Origin: Rhizobiaceae bacterium
GTDB taxonomy: Bacteria > Pseudomonadota > Alphaproteobacteria > Rhizobiales > Rhizobiaceae
Length of the DNA: 64,000 nucleotides
Direction of reading: 5' to 3'
Assembly (NCBI GenBank): GCA_023953835.1
Contig: JAMLJB010000003.1
Coordinates: 165,630-229,629, forward strand
In this document: positions 18,061-27,799 of the stretch, piece after piece
Layout: every line of letters starts with the position of its first letter
How positions within the stretch are numbered: position 1 is the first letter of the stretch
The notes under the pieces: generated by a model
What the model saw: the letters and a program-made list of their open reading frames with translations, nothing else
Told to the model about the DNA's origin: nothing
The model's database searches: none
Program-made: the position numbers and the translations under genes

Positions 18061-18085
18061 CCAAAGGCGCATCCCATAGAACGAT

Positions 18086-19306
18086 TCAATCTAATCGTAC
18101 ATTGCTCTGGGGATCAACCCCCAAGCGAGTGTTTGCATTTATCAGGAGCGCAAGGACGGCCATCAGCGTCAGGGCCATGACGTAGTAGCCCATGGCGAAG
18201 CTGCCGATCCCGTACACCGCGATGCCGAGGAGGGGAGGGCCGATCACGACGCCGAAATATGTACCGGACAGGATAATGGCCGTTGCCTCGCCGACTTGGC
18301 TGTCGTCCACATGGCGGGTGATTTCCGCAAGGAAGACACCGTTCCACGCGTTGAGGGTTGCACCCAGACCGATCATGATGGCCGGTACGAGCCAAGGGTT
18401 CAGATGTGCCGCCGAGGGGAGGCCCAGACACAGGAGCACGGCGCATGCCGCGATCATCTTGAGGGCGGCATTGCTGCCGATACGGTCTGCGACAATTCCC
18501 CAAAGGAGACGGCCGACCATCCCGGTCACCTGGACCGCGGCCAATACAAGCCCGGCATCGACAGGCGAAAAATCAAGTTCCTCGACGAGCAGGATCACCA
18601 GATAGGTGGTGAGACAGAATTGCGCGGCGGCCAGAATCATCCCGACCGCTGCCATCAGTCGCAGCGGCCTGGAGACAAGCACAATGCGCATCGCCGCGGC
18701 TGGCAATCTAGCCACCGGAAATTTAGGCTCATGATCGCGATCCCACTCTCGACGAACCGCCTGGAACGCGACGATCATGGCGACTGACAATAGTGCCGAT
18801 ACCAAAAGCGGCGCTCGCCATCCATATGCGGATGCCAGAGCGGGAGCACACAGCCCCGCCAACATGCCGCCGAGCGGTACTCCGGTCTGTTTCAAGGAAA
18901 AGACGAAGTTCCTCCACTTCACTGGGGTGAACTTCACCAGAAGATGTGCCGAAGCCGGGTTCGGGAGCGAGTATGCCATGCCCATCAAGACCGAGCCGGC
19001 GACGAGCAGCAGCAATGTTTCGAAGGCGGCCAGGCCAAGACCTATCGTGAGCAGGAACAGTGCGATTTGGCTGGTGCGGACACCTCCGTATCGCCGCACG
19101 ACCTGAGCGCCGAACAAGGCGCTGACCGTCGCAACGATAAAGAAGAGACTTATCTGCGCGCCGATCAGGGTCGACGGCAGTTCCATCTCGGCAGCAACCA
19201 TCGGCGCAATCGCGGGCAAGGTTAGCATCGCCATCGAGACGAGGCCTTGTGTTGCCGTGGTGGCGGAGACGATGACGGGCACCGAAATGTCTTGAGGATG
19301 CCTCAT
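18086..19306 (-). CDS. MFS transporter
   Basis: A 406-residue protein with about 12 membrane segments, starting at ATG 19306. The loop VVRRYGGVRTSQ between segments 2 and 3 and WGIVADRIGSNAALK between 8 and 9 are the MFS A-motif-like positions. It probably imports or exports an organic acid of this pathway. It lies 54 bases behind the CaiB gene at 19361 and would be transcribed with it from promoter O3. Confidence 0.85.
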   Translation of the reverse strand: MRHPQDISVPVIVSATTATQGLVSMAMLTLPAIAPMVAAEMELPSTLIGAQISLFFIVATVSALFGAQVVRRYGGVRTSQIALFLLTIGLGLAAFETLLLLVAGSVLMGMAYSLPNPASAHLLVKFTPVKWRNFVFSLKQTGVPLGGMLAGLCAPALASAYGWRAPLLVSALLSVAMIVAFQAVRREWDRDHEPKFPVARLPAAAMRIVLVSRPLRLMAAVGMILAAAQFCLTTYLVILLVEELDFSPVDAGLVLAAVQVTGMVGRLLWGIVADRIGSNAALKMIAACAVLLCLGLPSAAHLNPWLVPAIMIGLGATLNAWNGVFLAEITRHVDDSQVGEATAIILSGTYFGVVIGPPLLGIAVYGIGSFAMGYYVMALTLMAVLALLINANTRLGVDPQSNVRLD

Positions 19307-19360
19307 TGCAGGTCCGATCCGCCGCCTTGTGGGGACGTCATGTGCAGCGCCGGACTGTGT

Positions 19361-20566
19361 TCACGCCGGCAAAGCGCTCTTGATGATCTGGCGGTCGACC
19401 AGCTCGTCGATCTCATCGCGGGTCAGCGCCAGGACCTCTTCGAGAATCTGGCGACTGTGCTCTCCCGTCCGAGGAGGGTAGGTTGGAGCGATCTTCGGTG
19501 CGGCGGCCAGGACGATCGGGTCTCCCATGACGGTGACCTTCCGGTTGCCTGGCCCATCGAGTTCAAGCACCATTCCGCGCGCCTTGAGCTGCGGGTCGAC
19601 GACGGTCTGGTCGATAGTATTGACGGGAGCCGCCGGCACGCCGGCCTCGGTGAGATCGGACAGCCACGCCCGCGCTTCGCGCGTCACGAACACATCCTGC
19701 ATCAGCGACAGCAGGGCTTCCCGGTTCTCGAGACGACCGGCGCTTGTGGCGAAGCGGGGATCGTCGGCCCACTCGGGCATCGACATCACCTTGCAAAGCG
19801 AATGCCACATGGCTTGCGTCCACGCCGCGATGACAATCTCCTGGCCATCGGCGGCCCGGAACGCGCCATAGCTGGCAATGGAATCGTGCGTCGTTCCCTG
19901 TTTCTCCGGAATGTGACCGGAATGGAGATAGAAGGCGGCCTGATAGCCGATCATCGCCGCCTGGCAGTCGAGCATGGAAATATCGATGAATTCACCGCTT
20001 CCGCCGGCCTTCTTGCGGATGAGCGCCGCCAGGATGCCAATGACTGCGTAAAGGCCCGCGCAGATATCCCCGAGCGGGATCCCGGCTCGAACCGGTCGTC
20101 CCCCCGGCTCGCCCGTTATGCTCATCCCGCCTGAGAGAGCCTGGACGATCATGTCGAATGCAGGTTTGTCCCGGTATGGCCCATCCTGGCCGAAGCCGGA
20201 GATCGAACAGAAGATCAGCTCGGGCTTTTCGGCGCGCAGATCCTGCTGACCGAGGCCCAGCCTCTCCAGGACTCCAGGCCTGAAATTCTCGATGACGACA
20301 TCGGATTTGAGGGCCAGCCTGCGCAGGAGCTTGATGCCGTCGGGCGACTTCAGGTCGATCGCCACGCTCCGCTTGTTGCGATTGAAGGACAGGAAGTAGA
20401 CGCTGTCCTCGCCGACGAAGTGGGGCTGCATATGGCGGGAATGTTCGCCGCCATGGCCCTCGACCTTTATGACGTCGGCGCCCAGATCGCCCAGAATCTG
20501 GGTGCCGAACGGACCTGATAGGACGTGGGTCAGGTCCAGGACGCGGATGCCGGACAATGGTCGCAT
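19361..20566 (-). CDS. CaiB/BaiF-family (class III) CoA-transferase 1
   Basis: A 401-residue protein. LDLTHVLSGPFGTQILGDLG and ADVIKVEGHGGEHSRHM form the family N-terminus; NKRSVAIDLKSPDG and VVIENFRPGVLERLG follow. The catalytic Asp is expected in IPLGDICAGLYAVIG at about residue 174. It would move CoA between an acyl-CoA donor and a carboxylic acid, the likely activation step. Divergent from CaiB 2 at 20925, with two LacI-type operators between. Confidence 0.9.
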   Translation of the reverse strand: MRPLSGIRVLDLTHVLSGPFGTQILGDLGADVIKVEGHGGEHSRHMQPHFVGEDSVYFLSFNRNKRSVAIDLKSPDGIKLLRRLALKSDVVIENFRPGVLERLGLGQQDLRAEKPELIFCSISGFGQDGPYRDKPAFDMIVQALSGGMSITGEPGGRPVRAGIPLGDICAGLYAVIGILAALIRKKAGGSGEFIDISMLDCQAAMIGYQAAFYLHSGHIPEKQGTTHDSIASYGAFRAADGQEIVIAAWTQAMWHSLCKVMSMPEWADDPRFATSAGRLENREALLSLMQDVFVTREARAWLSDLTEAGVPAAPVNTIDQTVVDPQLKARGMVLELDGPGNRKVTVMGDPIVLAAAPKIAPTYPPRTGEHSRQILEEVLALTRDEIDELVDRQIIKSALPA

Positions 20567-20696
20567 TTGCGGGGGATCCTTGAGTTTCGTTGGTCCAACA
20601 AAGATCTCTGTCCCAGTTCGACATCTGGCTTCGGGTGGCCAAAGGGAGTCCAGTATGCGTGGAGCGGGACGATCGACATTCTTCGCCGGTTGCAGT

Positions 20697-20726
20697 TGAT
20701 GGAAACGTTTCAGTGATGTTTGTCAA
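20697..20726 (-). promoter_or_regulatory. Promoter with LacI-type operator O3 (leftward)
   Basis: On the minus strand TTGACA occupies 20726-20721 and the perfect palindrome GAAACGTTTC lies at 20702-20711, about where the spacer and -10 box (weak, CCATCA) fall. It drives caiB 1 and the MFS gene. Confidence 0.65.
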
Positions 20727-20816
20727 GGGCGGACGCCGCCGGGGCTTACAATTGCCCTGTTCATTCGAGGCCTAGCGCGGAATAATCCTGGAATGAGCAA
20801 TATGATGAAGTGGAAA

Positions 20817-20846
20817 TTAACAATTGAAATGGAAACGTTTTTATGA
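20817..20846 (+). promoter_or_regulatory. Promoter with LacI-type operator O4 (rightward)
   Basis: TTAACA (20817) and TTATGA (20841) are 18 bases apart with GAAACGTTTT (20832-20841, one mismatch) in the spacer. O3 and O4 are 130 bases apart centre to centre in the divergent caiB 1/caiB 2 region, so one repressor tetramer could bridge them. Confidence 0.6.
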
Positions 20847-20924
20847 GATGAGAGCCAAGGTCGTACGCGCCATGACGCTGCGACATGCACTGGCTTGCGA
20901 AGGTCGCGTCCGGCGGAAGTCGCA

Positions 20925-22109
20925 ATGTCATTTTTGGGTAAGCCTTACTCTATTATGCCGAAACAGCAGCTTCCTCTTGAAGGTATCAAAGTCGTGGATT
21001 TCAGCCGGCTGCTGCCAGGACCCTGGTGCACGCAGACCTTGGGTGATCTCGGTGCCGACGTGATAAAGGTCGAGCAGCCCGGCGTCGGCGACCCGAGCCG
21101 ATACAACGCCCCGATGCTCGACAGGAACAGCGTCTATTTTCACAGCATCAACCGGAACAAGAAGAGCGTCGAGCTGGATTTGAACGAGCCGGGCGACCGG
21201 GCGCGTCTGGACCGGCTTCTCTCCGCTGCCGATGTCGTGGTCGAGACGTTTCGGCCCGGCGTCGCAAAGAAGTTGGCCATCGACTTCGACTCCGTCCAAC
21301 GCATCAATCCCCAGATCATTTATTGTTCCATCTCCGGCTTCGGATCCTCGGGGCCGATGGCGGGCGTTCCGGGCCACGACCTTTCCATACAGGGGATGAC
21401 GGGACAGTTGGGAATGGTGAAAAATGGCGGGGTCCCGAGCATGCCTAGCTTTCACGCCGCCGATTATGCGGGGGCATGCTATGCCGCCATAGCGATCCTG
21501 AGCGCCATTGTTCGTCGGACCTCGACGGGCAGCGGCGCGTATCTCGACATATCCCTTTATGACAGTCTTCTCGCGCTTTCGCCGATATCCCTTGCGGGGG
21601 CTCTCGCGCGTTCCACCGGCAGAGCCGAGGCCGGGGAGCTCGAGGTATGGGGCGGAAATCCGCGCTACTCGATCTACCAGACCGCGGACGGAAAGGCCGT
21701 AACGGTTGTCCTTCTGGAGACCAAGACGTGGTATCGTTTTTGCGATCTGATCGGGCGCAGCGATCTCGCTGTCAAGGAAAGCTTGGCCGAGCGCCACAGC
21801 GTCGATCCCGAACGGGGAAAAGCCGCGCGAGCAGCCATTCAAGAGTTCTGCAGTCGATTTTCCCGGGACGACCTCGTGGAGCAGATGCACAAAGAGGGCA
21901 TTCCCGTATGCCCCATCTATGCGTCGGACGAGGTTCTACAGTCGCGCGAGGCCGCTTCGCGCGAGAGCATCAGGACGGAGCAGTCGGAAAACGAGGGCCG
22001 CGTCGCCCAGATCGTCGATCCATTGGCGCGGGCGGGATTGAGCGAACCGTTTCGCCGGATGGCGCCGCTGCTTGGGGAGCACAACCATACCGACATCTTT
22101 GGCGCCTGA
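20925..22109 (+). CDS. CaiB/BaiF-family (class III) CoA-transferase 2
   Basis: A 394-residue protein. ATG 20925 is chosen for the GGCGGAAG site upstream; 20955 is possible. The family blocks are FSRLLPGPWCTQTLGDLGAD, NKKSVELDLNEPG and VVVETFRPGVAKKL; the catalytic Asp is expected in FHAADYAGACYAA at about residue 180. It is followed after 42 bases by the second MmgE/PrpD gene, so CoA transfer and the MmgE/PrpD reaction probably act on related acids. Confidence 0.88.
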   Translation: MSFLGKPYSIMPKQQLPLEGIKVVDFSRLLPGPWCTQTLGDLGADVIKVEQPGVGDPSRYNAPMLDRNSVYFHSINRNKKSVELDLNEPGDRARLDRLLSAADVVVETFRPGVAKKLAIDFDSVQRINPQIIYCSISGFGSSGPMAGVPGHDLSIQGMTGQLGMVKNGGVPSMPSFHAADYAGACYAAIAILSAIVRRTSTGSGAYLDISLYDSLLALSPISLAGALARSTGRAEAGELEVWGGNPRYSIYQTADGKAVTVVLLETKTWYRFCDLIGRSDLAVKESLAERHSVDPERGKAARAAIQEFCSRFSRDDLVEQMHKEGIPVCPIYASDEVLQSREAASRESIRTEQSENEGRVAQIVDPLARAGLSEPFRRMAPLLGEHNHTDIFGA

Positions 22110-22151
22110 CGGCTGCGCGCAAAGAATGTTTCATGGAGGAGTAGGCTGACG

Positions 22152-23522
22152 ATGTCTGTTAAAACGAACCTTACGTTGCGCTTCGCGCAAGAGATTACAA
22201 GCATAGGGACGGGAGGGCTTGCGAAGGGTGACTCTGAGCAGGTTCGCCGCCTTGTTCTGGACCTGCTCGGCGTGTCGCGGCTCGGTGTGACGATGCCGTG
22301 GTCGAAAGCCCTGGCGGAATGGGCGGCGCTCTTCGACGGGTCGGGTAAGGCGCCAGTGGTGGGGACTGCGCTTCGCGTCGCGCCGACCATCGCCGCCCTC
22401 GTCAACGGGACCGCCGCGCACGGCTACGAACTGGACGACACACACGACGCGTCGATGAGCCATCCGGGGGCGGTCGTCATTCCCGCCGCACTCGCTGTCG
22501 CGGCGGAACTCGATTCGCCGGCGGACGAGGTGCTGGCCGCCATCGCCGCCGGCTACGAGGCCGTCGCCCGCGTCGGGATGGCGAGCACGCCGAAGGACGT
22601 CATCAGCGGCGGCTATCATCCGACGGCGCTGTTCGGAGGGTTCGGCAGCGCGGCGGCGGCGGCGCGGCTCTACGGTCTCGACGCCGATGGCCTGGTTCGC
22701 GCCTGGGGCCACGTGCTCTCGCTTGCCGGAGGCTCGATGCAGTTCTCCGACGAGACCGAGGGCACCGCCGTCAAGCGGGTGCATGCCGGCTACGCGGCGC
22801 AGAACGGCGTCCTGGCCGCCGAACTCGCCCTGCGCAAAGTCGGCTCGCCCACCCAGGTGCTCGACGGCAAGTACGGCTTCCTGGCGCTGTTCTCCAACGC
22901 GCCCGTGCTGGCGGAACTGTCGGTGCCGCCCGCCGGTCCCCTGCAGATCCATGCGATCAGCAACAAGCCCTACTCCTGCTGCCGCCTGTTCCACTCGCTC
23001 ATCGACGGCCTCGGCCAGGTGACCGACGATTTCAGCGCGTCGCCGCAGACCATCGCCCGCATCGACGTCGGCGGGCCTGAGGTCATCTTCGACCAGCACA
23101 TGTTGCGCCGGCCGACCTCCTCGATGGCGGCTCAGTACAGCCTGCCCTACATCGTCGGCGCCACGCTGGCCTACGGGCCGTTCGCCTATGACAGCTACCG
23201 CGAGGACAGGCTGGACGACCCCAGGATCCTCGATCTCGCCGACAAGGTCGAGGGCGGCGTCGATCCCGAACTCGACAGCCAGTTTCCGCCCCACATGGGA
23301 ACATCCGTCAAGGTGACCTGGCAGGACGGCCGGAGCCGGTCGGCGCGGATCCTCGACAGCCGCGGCACCACGGCCAATCCCCTTAGCAACGACGACCTGA
23401 TCGAGAAGACGTCGCGGCTGACGCGGGACATCGATCCGTCGCTCGACGTCGCCGCCGCGCAAGCCGCGCTGTGGCATTCCAGCAGCGGTCGCGACGTCGC
23501 CAACCTGTTCGGTGTGGGCTGA
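22152..23522 (+). CDS. MmgE/PrpD family protein 2
   Basis: A 456-residue protein closely related along its whole length to the one at 8452: the block GYELDDTHDASMSHPGAVV is nearly identical, as are SYSCC-type CRLFHSLIDGL and FDQHMLRRPTSSMAAQYSL. GGAG precedes the ATG. The third-position GC is higher than in copy 1, so the two probably diverged in different hosts or ages rather than by a very recent duplication. The role within the family (dehydratase, decarboxylase or epimerase) cannot be told. Confidence 0.88.
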   Translation: MSVKTNLTLRFAQEITSIGTGGLAKGDSEQVRRLVLDLLGVSRLGVTMPWSKALAEWAALFDGSGKAPVVGTALRVAPTIAALVNGTAAHGYELDDTHDASMSHPGAVVIPAALAVAAELDSPADEVLAAIAAGYEAVARVGMASTPKDVISGGYHPTALFGGFGSAAAAARLYGLDADGLVRAWGHVLSLAGGSMQFSDETEGTAVKRVHAGYAAQNGVLAAELALRKVGSPTQVLDGKYGFLALFSNAPVLAELSVPPAGPLQIHAISNKPYSCCRLFHSLIDGLGQVTDDFSASPQTIARIDVGGPEVIFDQHMLRRPTSSMAAQYSLPYIVGATLAYGPFAYDSYREDRLDDPRILDLADKVEGGVDPELDSQFPPHMGTSVKVTWQDGRSRSARILDSRGTTANPLSNDDLIEKTSRLTRDIDPSLDVAAAQAALWHSSSGRDVANLFGVG

Positions 23523-23557
23523 CTCGGCACCTCAGCGCAACGGCGGTGGCGCAGCAC

Positions 23558-23567
23558 AAAACGTTTC
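23558..23567. promoter_or_regulatory. LacI-type operator O5
   Basis: AAAACGTTTC, one mismatch from the palindrome, 123 bases upstream of O6 centre to centre. No promoter boxes fit it, so it may be an auxiliary site for looping. Confidence 0.5.
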
Positions 23568-23665
23568 AAAATGTCTGCCGCCCTGCCCTTCGGCCTCGCA
23601 GGAATACGCCGATACAGGCTGAAGACGAATCCAAACAGAATGAGCGATATTTCGCTGTGTGAAGC

Positions 23666-23694
23666 TTGACAGTTATACCAGAAACGTTTCCAAT
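23666..23694 (+). promoter_or_regulatory. Promoter with LacI-type operator O6
   Basis: TTGACA (23666) and TCCAAT (23689) are 17 bases apart; the perfect palindrome GAAACGTTTC lies at 23681-23690. It drives the TRAP transporter genes, with a leader of roughly 240 bases. Confidence 0.7.
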
Positions 23695-23940
23695 TTGGTG
23701 AGGGTCGGCTGTTTGGGAGGTTCAGTGTTACCCAGTTCGTTGCTGCGCTGAGGTCGGACACCACGTCGCCCGGCTCCATTTGACGGGGCGACGTGCAGCC
23801 CAGGCCCCTGCAGGTTGGCATGGGGTTCCCGGCCTGCCGGCGTCAGGTCAATCTTTGCCCATCATGTCTTCGCGTGCTCCTCCACCAGGGAGCGCGAAAG
23901 GGCGTCACTCAATCGTCGAACATCTTTGGAGGAGAGTTAG

Positions 23941-24972
23941 ATGAATATCATGAAAGCAGTCTGGGGATCGTTGCTTGCAGGCCTGGCGACATCGTTGATG
24001 CTTGGCCCGGTCGCGGCCCAGGACCCGATCACCCTGAAGCTCGCGCACGGCTTCTCGACTAACCATTGGCACTGGACGCAGGGGATGAAGGTCTTCACCG
24101 AAGCCGTCGAGAAGAAGACGGACGGCAAGGTGAAGTTTGAGGCCTACCATGCGGGTCAGCTGGGGAGCGAGGTCATCCCGCTGCTGCAGTCGGGCATAAC
24201 GGATCTCGGCCTTCTCGTTCCGTCCTATGAAGGCGCGAAGCTTCCTCTGTCCACCGTGACCGAGCTCCCGGGCTTTCACACCACGCCGTGCGAAGGTGGG
24301 GCGCAGTTCGCCGACCTGGCGCAGGAGGAAGGCGCGCTTTACAAGAACGAATACGAGCCGCTCGGCTTCCGGCCGCTATACGTGATGGTCGTCGCACCCT
24401 ACCATATTCTCACGACCGGAAAGAAGGTCAGCAATCTCGAGGAGCTGAAAGGCCTCAAGATCCGCGGGAACGGGGCGGCCATGGACAAGACCGTGCGTGC
24501 GCTCGGGGCCGTGCCGGTGCGCGTGACCGGCAGCGAGTCCTACGAAGCCCTGTCACGCGGGACGGTTGACGGCGCGCTCTGGAACGCCCAGGCCATCCGG
24601 GCCTACAATCTCGAGAACACGATCAAATATGACGTGGTCGGCCCTCAACTCGGCGCCGCCAGCGCTCTGTTCGTGATCAGCAACAAGGTATGGTCGACCC
24701 TGGACGACGCCACCAAGACGACGTTCCAGGAAGCCGGCGCCCTGGCACAGCAGAATATCTGCGATTTCCTGACCAAGGAAGACAAGGAGATCACCGAAGC
24801 ACTGGTCAAGGAAAACGGGCTTTCCCAGCAGAAGCTTAGCGAAGACGAGCTCGCAAAGTGGCACAGTCTTCTGGCGCCGATCGCGGAAGAATGGGCGACC
24901 GAGATGAATGCCACCGGCAGGCCCGGGACGGAAATCCTGGATGCGTTCAAAGCATCGGCAAGCCGCCACTAA
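23941..24972 (+). CDS. dctP: TRAP transporter solute-binding protein (DctP family)
   Basis: A 343-residue periplasmic receptor with GGAG before ATG 23941 and a signal peptide ending VAAQ. ITLKLAHGFSTNHWHW starts the mature fold. In this family a conserved Arg binds the substrate carboxylate; GLKIRGNGAAMDKTVRALGA and VDGALWNAQAIRAYNL are the corresponding blocks. The IRGNG (instead of IR.P) motif resembles the subgroup for larger organic acids, which is suggestive only. Followed by dctQ and dctM. Confidence 0.9.
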   Translation: MNIMKAVWGSLLAGLATSLMLGPVAAQDPITLKLAHGFSTNHWHWTQGMKVFTEAVEKKTDGKVKFEAYHAGQLGSEVIPLLQSGITDLGLLVPSYEGAKLPLSTVTELPGFHTTPCEGGAQFADLAQEEGALYKNEYEPLGFRPLYVMVVAPYHILTTGKKVSNLEELKGLKIRGNGAAMDKTVRALGAVPVRVTGSESYEALSRGTVDGALWNAQAIRAYNLENTIKYDVVGPQLGAASALFVISNKVWSTLDDATKTTFQEAGALAQQNICDFLTKEDKEITEALVKENGLSQQKLSEDELAKWHSLLAPIAEEWATEMNATGRPGTEILDAFKASASRH

Positions 24973-25054
24973 CGCCAGCCTCACCAGAGGCGAGACATCC
25001 CGGTGCCGTTCAACGACGAACACCGGGATGCGCCCTCAACCACAGGCACCAGCC

Positions 25055-25579
25055 ATGAAAGCCGCACTCAAATTCCTGGAAGAAGCAGGTATGAACATAT
25101 CCGCTGCCTGTCTTTCCGCAATAATGCTGATTGTGACAACCGACGCGATCTCGCGCTACACGCTGAGCACGCCCTTGAGCTGGTCGTTCAGCGTCATAAC
25201 CTTGTACCTAATTCCGGCGGCAACCTTTTTCGCGCTGGCTTCGACATTCAGATCGCGCGGCAACATCACAATCGATTTCATCACGCAGTTCCTGTCGCCG
25301 GAGACCCGGCGCTATCTGACATTGGTGGCGAACATCGCGTTTCTGCCGCTGCTTGCGCTGATCGTCTACATAAGCGCGAGCGATGCAATGGAGGCATACC
25401 GGCAGACCAGATTCTCGCCCGGGGTAATCGCGTGGCGGGAGTGGCCGCATTCGGCGATCATCGCCGTCGGATCGGCGCTTCTCGTGATCAGCATCGCCTC
25501 CGAGATCATTGCAGACCTGCGCGACATAAGCCGCGGCAAGCCGGCTGAGGCGATCCTGGCCGAGGAAGAACTGCTATGA
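25055..25579 (+). CDS. dctQ: TRAP transporter small membrane subunit (DctQ family)
   Basis: A 174-residue protein with four membrane segments. ATG 25055 is chosen because the N-terminus MKAALKFLEEAGMNISAAC fits DctQ; longer frames would add an unrelated tail. The motif FRSRGNITIDFIT lies between segments 2 and 3, as usual. Its stop overlaps the dctM start by four bases. Confidence 0.85.
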   Translation: MKAALKFLEEAGMNISAACLSAIMLIVTTDAISRYTLSTPLSWSFSVITLYLIPAATFFALASTFRSRGNITIDFITQFLSPETRRYLTLVANIAFLPLLALIVYISASDAMEAYRQTRFSPGVIAWREWPHSAIIAVGSALLVISIASEIIADLRDISRGKPAEAILAEEELL

Positions 25580-26859
25580 ACGCACTCATCGTCTCGCTGG
25601 TCTTGCTTGTCCTGCTTGCCGCCGGTGCTCCGATCGCCTTTGCGCTGATCGTCTCCAGCTCGATCGGCTTCTACATGATCGGCGGCATGCCGGTCCTGAT
25701 CGGCATGGTCAGCCAGGGCACTCTGTCGGCCGCCAGTTACGAATTGCTGGCCATTCCGATGTTCATCCTGATGGCCGAGTTCATCATCGTCTCCCGCATG
25801 GCCGACGACCTTTTCGATGCCGCTGCCGTATGGGTCGGCCGCGCGCCGGGGGGCCTCGGCATCGCGACGGTGTTCGGCGGCGCCCTTTTCGGGGCTATCT
25901 CGGGATCGTCCACGGCTGCCGCGGTCACATTGTCGGGGACAAGCCTTCCGGCGATGGTGGAGCGCGGATATTCTCCGCGCTTCGCGGGCGGCATATGCGT
26001 GGTGACGGCCACGCTGGACATGCTGATCCCGCCGAGTATAGCGCTGGTCTTCTACGGACTCATTGCGGACGTCAGCATTGGAAAGCTGCTGATCGCCGGC
26101 CTGGTGCCGGGGCTGATCATCGCTTTCGTGCTCGTGGGCTATATCACGGTCGTCGCACTGGTGCGTCCCGACCGGGTGCCTCGCGGCGTCGCCTATTCGT
26201 TTCGCGCGAAGCTTGTCGCCCTGCAGAAGACGTGGGCCATGCTGCTGTTGTTCGGCATCATAACGATCTGCCTGTATTCCGGCATCGTGACGACGACGGA
26301 AACATCGGCGGTCGCCGCCTTCGTCGCCATGCTGATCGCGTTCTCGCTTGGCAGGCTCTCGGTGGCGAATGTGGCGACGGCACTCAAGAAGGCGGCCAGG
26401 ACGAGTTGCATGATCGCGCTCATCCTTCTGGGGAGCTATCTGTTCTCCTACTTCTTCGCGCTGACACGCACCACGGTCGCCATGGCGGATTGGGTGCTGT
26501 CGCTGAATGCTCCGCCCGCAGTCGTGCTTCTGATACTGGGGCTGATCTATCTGCTGCTCGGGACCTTCCTCGACACGGTGGCCATGCTCATCCTGACCGT
26601 GCCGATCGTTCTGCCGATCATCGTCGGCATCGGCTACGACCCGATCTGGTACGGCATAATGATGATTATGGTGACGCAGCTCGGCATCCTGACGCCGCCG
26701 ACGGGAATGAATGTGTTCATCGTCGCCAAGTATGCGAATATCCCGGCGCATGAAGTGTTTGCAGGAGTGACACCCTACATTATTCTGATCCTGGGCGTGA
26801 TGGTCATCTTTACGATCTGGCCGGACTTTATACTCTGGTTACCGAGTCATATGAACTGA
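25576..26859 (+). CDS. dctM: TRAP transporter large membrane subunit (DctM family)
   Basis: A 427-residue protein with about 12 hydrophobic segments and the family blocks GAISGSSTAAAVTLSGTSLP and ATLDMLIPPSIALVFYGLI. It is the ion-coupled channel part of the TRAP system. It ends with LTPPTGMNVFIV, the second conserved hairpin, so the gene is complete. Confidence 0.92.
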   Translation: MNALIVSLVLLVLLAAGAPIAFALIVSSSIGFYMIGGMPVLIGMVSQGTLSAASYELLAIPMFILMAEFIIVSRMADDLFDAAAVWVGRAPGGLGIATVFGGALFGAISGSSTAAAVTLSGTSLPAMVERGYSPRFAGGICVVTATLDMLIPPSIALVFYGLIADVSIGKLLIAGLVPGLIIAFVLVGYITVVALVRPDRVPRGVAYSFRAKLVALQKTWAMLLLFGIITICLYSGIVTTTETSAVAAFVAMLIAFSLGRLSVANVATALKKAARTSCMIALILLGSYLFSYFFALTRTTVAMADWVLSLNAPPAVVLLILGLIYLLLGTFLDTVAMLILTVPIVLPIIVGIGYDPIWYGIMMIMVTQLGILTPPTGMNVFIVAKYANIPAHEVFAGVTPYIILILGVMVIFTIWPDFILWLPSHMN

Positions 26860-27159
26860 CTGATACTTGGCATTTAAAGTCGCCGCTTCGCGTGACGCGG
26901 AGCCGATGGCACGCCGGCTCCATTGCGCGCCAACCCTGGAAGTCGGGAATGAAAATCCAGCGATGAAATCCAAGCCACAGATCATGTATGCGACCGTACA
27001 CGCAACTGCCGTTGCAGAATGCATTTCCCCGTACAGATCAGATGTGGCAATGATCAAAATCCAGAACAAAAGTCCAATGCAGAAAACCTGTTCAACCTAC
27101 AGTCCTGCGTCGGCTTTCATGCTACGCCACGCACGGAAAGCCGTTCTCCTTGGATTCCT
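26860..27159. other. Intergenic stretch between dctM and a pseudogene
   Basis: No supported gene. A minus-strand frame (26839-27069) contains hydrophobic text (MFWILIIATSDLYGEMHSA) that could be a relic of a membrane protein, but there is no ribosome site or family match. Confidence 0.35.
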
Positions 27160-27665
27160 GACTCCAGGTTGATCGTCGATTGCCCCAATCTGCTGGCCAT
27201 CTGTTCGTTTGGGGCCGGTCACGATGTCGTCGACGTGGACGCATGTACCGACGCCGGAATCAGCGTCTGCAACCAGTCTGGCGCAAATGCGGAGGCGGTC
27301 GCCGAGCATACGCTGGGTTTCATGCTCATGCTCTCGAAGAAGGTCATGATCGTCAATCATGTGATGCGAAGTACGCCCCAGATCGATCGTTTGGGCTATC
27401 TTGGAGCGGATTTACTGGGCAAGACGGTCGGGATCGTCGGGCTAGGCAACATAGGAACGCGTGTCGCGCAACTTTGCAGCGGACTTTGTCACCACTGCCC
27501 GTTGACTGACGAAACTTCAAACCTCATCGCCAAGGATCAATTTTGTCTGATGAAGCCGACCGCCTATTTTGTGAACACCTCTCGCGGCGGCACATACGAC
27601 GAGCCTAGGTCCGTCCAACCAGAGGCGGATTGTTTGAAGGCTGCTTGTAGTGGCGATCACATGCC
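27160..27665 (+). pseudogene. D-isomer 2-hydroxyacid dehydrogenase remnant
   Basis: The codons read CPNLLAICSFGAGHDVVDVD, GANAEAVAEHTLGFMLML and the NAD-binding GKTVGIVGLGNIGTRVAQ, then jump to CPLTDETSNLIAKDQFCLMK and AYFVNTSRGG. About 50 residues between the Rossmann start and the CPLT segment are missing, and the first 60 residues and the catalytic His end are lost. The remnant ends beside operator O7, so the etf promoter region was probably joined to it by a deletion. Confidence 0.72.
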
Positions 27666-27681
27666 GACTAAGCCACAAACT

Positions 27682-27691
27682 GAAACGTTTC
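27682..27691. promoter_or_regulatory. LacI-type operator O7
   Basis: Perfect palindrome GAAACGTTTC, 118 bases upstream of O8 centre to centre. A TTGACA at 27699-27704 follows it without a good -10 box. Confidence 0.6.
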
Positions 27692-27799
27692 TATTTTTTT
27701 GACATGAAATGGCGGCGATCTAAGGTTCCCCCGAGACCAAACGGCGGGCGCTTTGCCCTGAAGGCGTCGGTCGGAACGATGGGCATATCAACTATAGTG

